DNA of 64,000 nt from Penelope pileata (Eukaryota; Chordata; Aves; Galliformes; Cracidae). Made by a program: the position numbers and the translations under genes. Numbering within the stretch: position 1 is the stretch's first letter; each line of letters starts with the position of its first letter. Of the stretch, positions 62,481 through 64,000 are shown in pieces. The notes below the pieces were generated by a model. That model saw nothing but the letters and a program-made list of their open reading frames with translations. It was not told the DNA's origin and made no database searches. The stretch spans positions 496,001-560,000 of the forward strand of contig WBMW01005873.1 of the NCBI GenBank assembly GCA_013396635.1. The letters are read 5' to 3'.

Positions 62481-64000
62481 AAAAAAATAAATCCATGAGT
62501 TTTCTTACTTGTCTCTAGGTTATATTATTTAGGATGCGGGTTTTTGCATGTTTTTCAGTGTAAGAAATGTTTTTTAATTTTCCTTTTTCTAAACACCACA
62601 CTTATTATTTCCCATGGGAAAGAGCAAATCAAGTCAGCCTCCAAAATGTCCCCCTTCTAAACGTGATCCTGGCTGGAAAATAACAGCACAGACCTTTAAG
62701 AAAGAAAAGAAAGAAAGAAAATTTGAGCCTGGAATCTGAATAGGATGAGCATAATTTTTGTTGTCTTCAATGCAAAGAAGGCAAACCTCAGGATTAATTT
62801 TTCTCCTAAGATGAAGAATGAACTGTAAGCCAAGGAATGGGTTTGGATCTGATGTGCAATAGACTCCTTGTTTATAGCTCCCTGTTCCATCTTCTTTCTT
62901 TTATGTACTCTTGAATCTCTTTTGATCTGACAGAGAACTGGTAAAAAGAGGCCACATTCTGAAGATCCTAGCACACCGACTGTCCAGCCAGTAGAGTTTT
63001 CTCCCTTTGAAACTGCAGAAGGCTTCTGCCTTCTCTTCCAGGCCATACTAGCCCATGGTAGCCTTCTCCCTCTGGCTGGAGTTGACACTCATCCACTCAA
63101 ATCTGAATGTGACCACAATGGATGACACTCTCATCCCGTTTCCAAGGGAAAAACTCTAACTCAAGTAAAATAGAGCAGTCAAATCTGCCTCCCCTGGGGG
63201 TCAGGTGCCCCACTCGCTGATGCTAGCCCTGCAGCAAGCACCACGTAATCTGACAAGGAGGGAGGACTGGTGAGAAGTGGAAAGACTTTTCCCTCTCTCC
63301 CTTCAATCTTCTTGAAAACAAATCAACAAGGCACGTCTTCCTCTCAGAAAATGGTTCAGGTGGAACCAGATCTCATTGCCCTTTCCCAGAGGGCTGTCCC
63401 CTGTGTTCCCTAGCTCCAACCTTTTGCCTGTGCAAAGTCACCATGCCTGCTAGGTAGTTTTCAAAGCTGAAGGACAAGATTTGGCTTTGTGTTATCTTTA
63501 ACCATTAAGACTTGCCTTCAAGGGACAGAGACTGCAGCACGACTGCGTGTGAAATACCCCATGTTCCTACAACCCAGGGTACTGCAAATAATCATTATGA
63601 ATGAAATGAGCTTCAGACTGCAACTCACAGCACGATTTTGAACTTGTGTTTTCCTTGACAGCTTACGTTTATACAAACGCACTAGGACTGACAGGAGAAT
63701 TTCTTCCTGAATCAGAAAGACCAAAAAGAAAGAAAAATAAATAAAATAAAAGGGGAAAAAAACAGTTTACTGTTCCCATTGTTTCTTGCTCACTTTGCTA
63801 TTTGAACTCCAAAGTTCTTTTATCAAGTAGGCTACAAATCTGAGTTTTCTGAGTATGAAGTGCACGTAGGCATGCACACACGAACAAAGTTTCACTTCAT
63901 TGCATCTGTCAACTGCAGTGGGCTCTTTTCTCCTGTGCTTTTGGGAGAAGGCTGGGGACTGTTATTCTCCAGCCTGCAGAGAAGTAAACAGTGATGTAAC
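62481..64000. other. unique non-coding DNA to window end
   Basis: Includes an (AAAG)n run at 62699-62721 and an A-rich run at 63721-63760. No exon, transposon or RNA gene recognised. Confidence 0.5.
62699..62721 (+). repeat. (AAAG)n simple repeat
   Basis: Short imperfect AAAG repeat, about 23 bases. Confidence 0.85.

Noticed and set aside
1..64000. CRISPR arrays, operons, toxin-antitoxin or phage-like systems
   Set aside because: CR1 and mariner sequences, low coding density and splice-like signals show this is an avian nuclear genome. No regularly spaced repeats or compact gene clusters exist here.
1..64000. Endogenous retrovirus or long terminal repeats
   Set aside because: No gag/pol/env-like translation, primer-binding site or paired long direct repeats were seen. 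The only long direct repeats are the duplications around the two Ns.

Overview
This is vertebrate nuclear DNA and almost certainly avian. The window holds five CR1 non-LTR retrotransposon fragments, with the (ATTCTATG)-type 3' end and the 'GTTGGAAGGGACCT'-type 3' segment typical of bird CR1. It also holds a mariner transposon relic of the kind described in chicken as Galluhop. The combination points to a galliform (chicken, turkey or a relative), but species is an inference. Recognised mobile DNA is under 3% of the window. That low density fits a bird genome, and the long stretches without convincing coding sequence fit a gene desert or very large introns.

Layout. 1-4510 is unique non-coding DNA. 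4511-5218 is the 3' half of a mariner element: a dead transposase that keeps all three catalytic aspartates and its 3' terminal repeat. 5219-9575 is unique DNA. 9576-10102 is a reverse-strand, 5'-truncated CR1. It runs into 10108-11077, where two single-N positions (10373 and 10766) are each flanked by identical copies of the same sequence (265 bp and 311 bp). This looks like unmerged contig ends rather than biology. Further CR1 pieces lie at 13541-13640, 14379-14524 and 26750-26842 (all reverse) and 38671-38748 (forward). An isolated mariner terminal repeat lies at 43585-43613. A diverged two-copy tandem repeat at 42376-42566 carries a hairpin in each copy.

Genes. No complete gene can be supported. 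Two intervals look like possible internal coding exons: 19707-19861 on the minus strand (155 bp, good splice signals, one open frame) and 61411-61630 on the plus strand (220 bp). I recognise neither protein, and exon-like intervals occur by chance in 64 kb. The rest is AT-rich unique sequence. Several stretches are dense in homeodomain-type TAATTA/ATTA motifs and low in repeats, and they resemble the conserved non-coding enhancers found around developmental genes. Conservation cannot be tested from one sequence.

Nearly all of the many short open reading frames appear to be chance. There is no CRISPR array, operon, prokaryotic mobile system or recognisable RNA gene. I found no evidence of a new multi-gene biological system. 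The most useful observations are the assembly duplications, the paired hairpin repeat, the candidate exons and the mariner relic.
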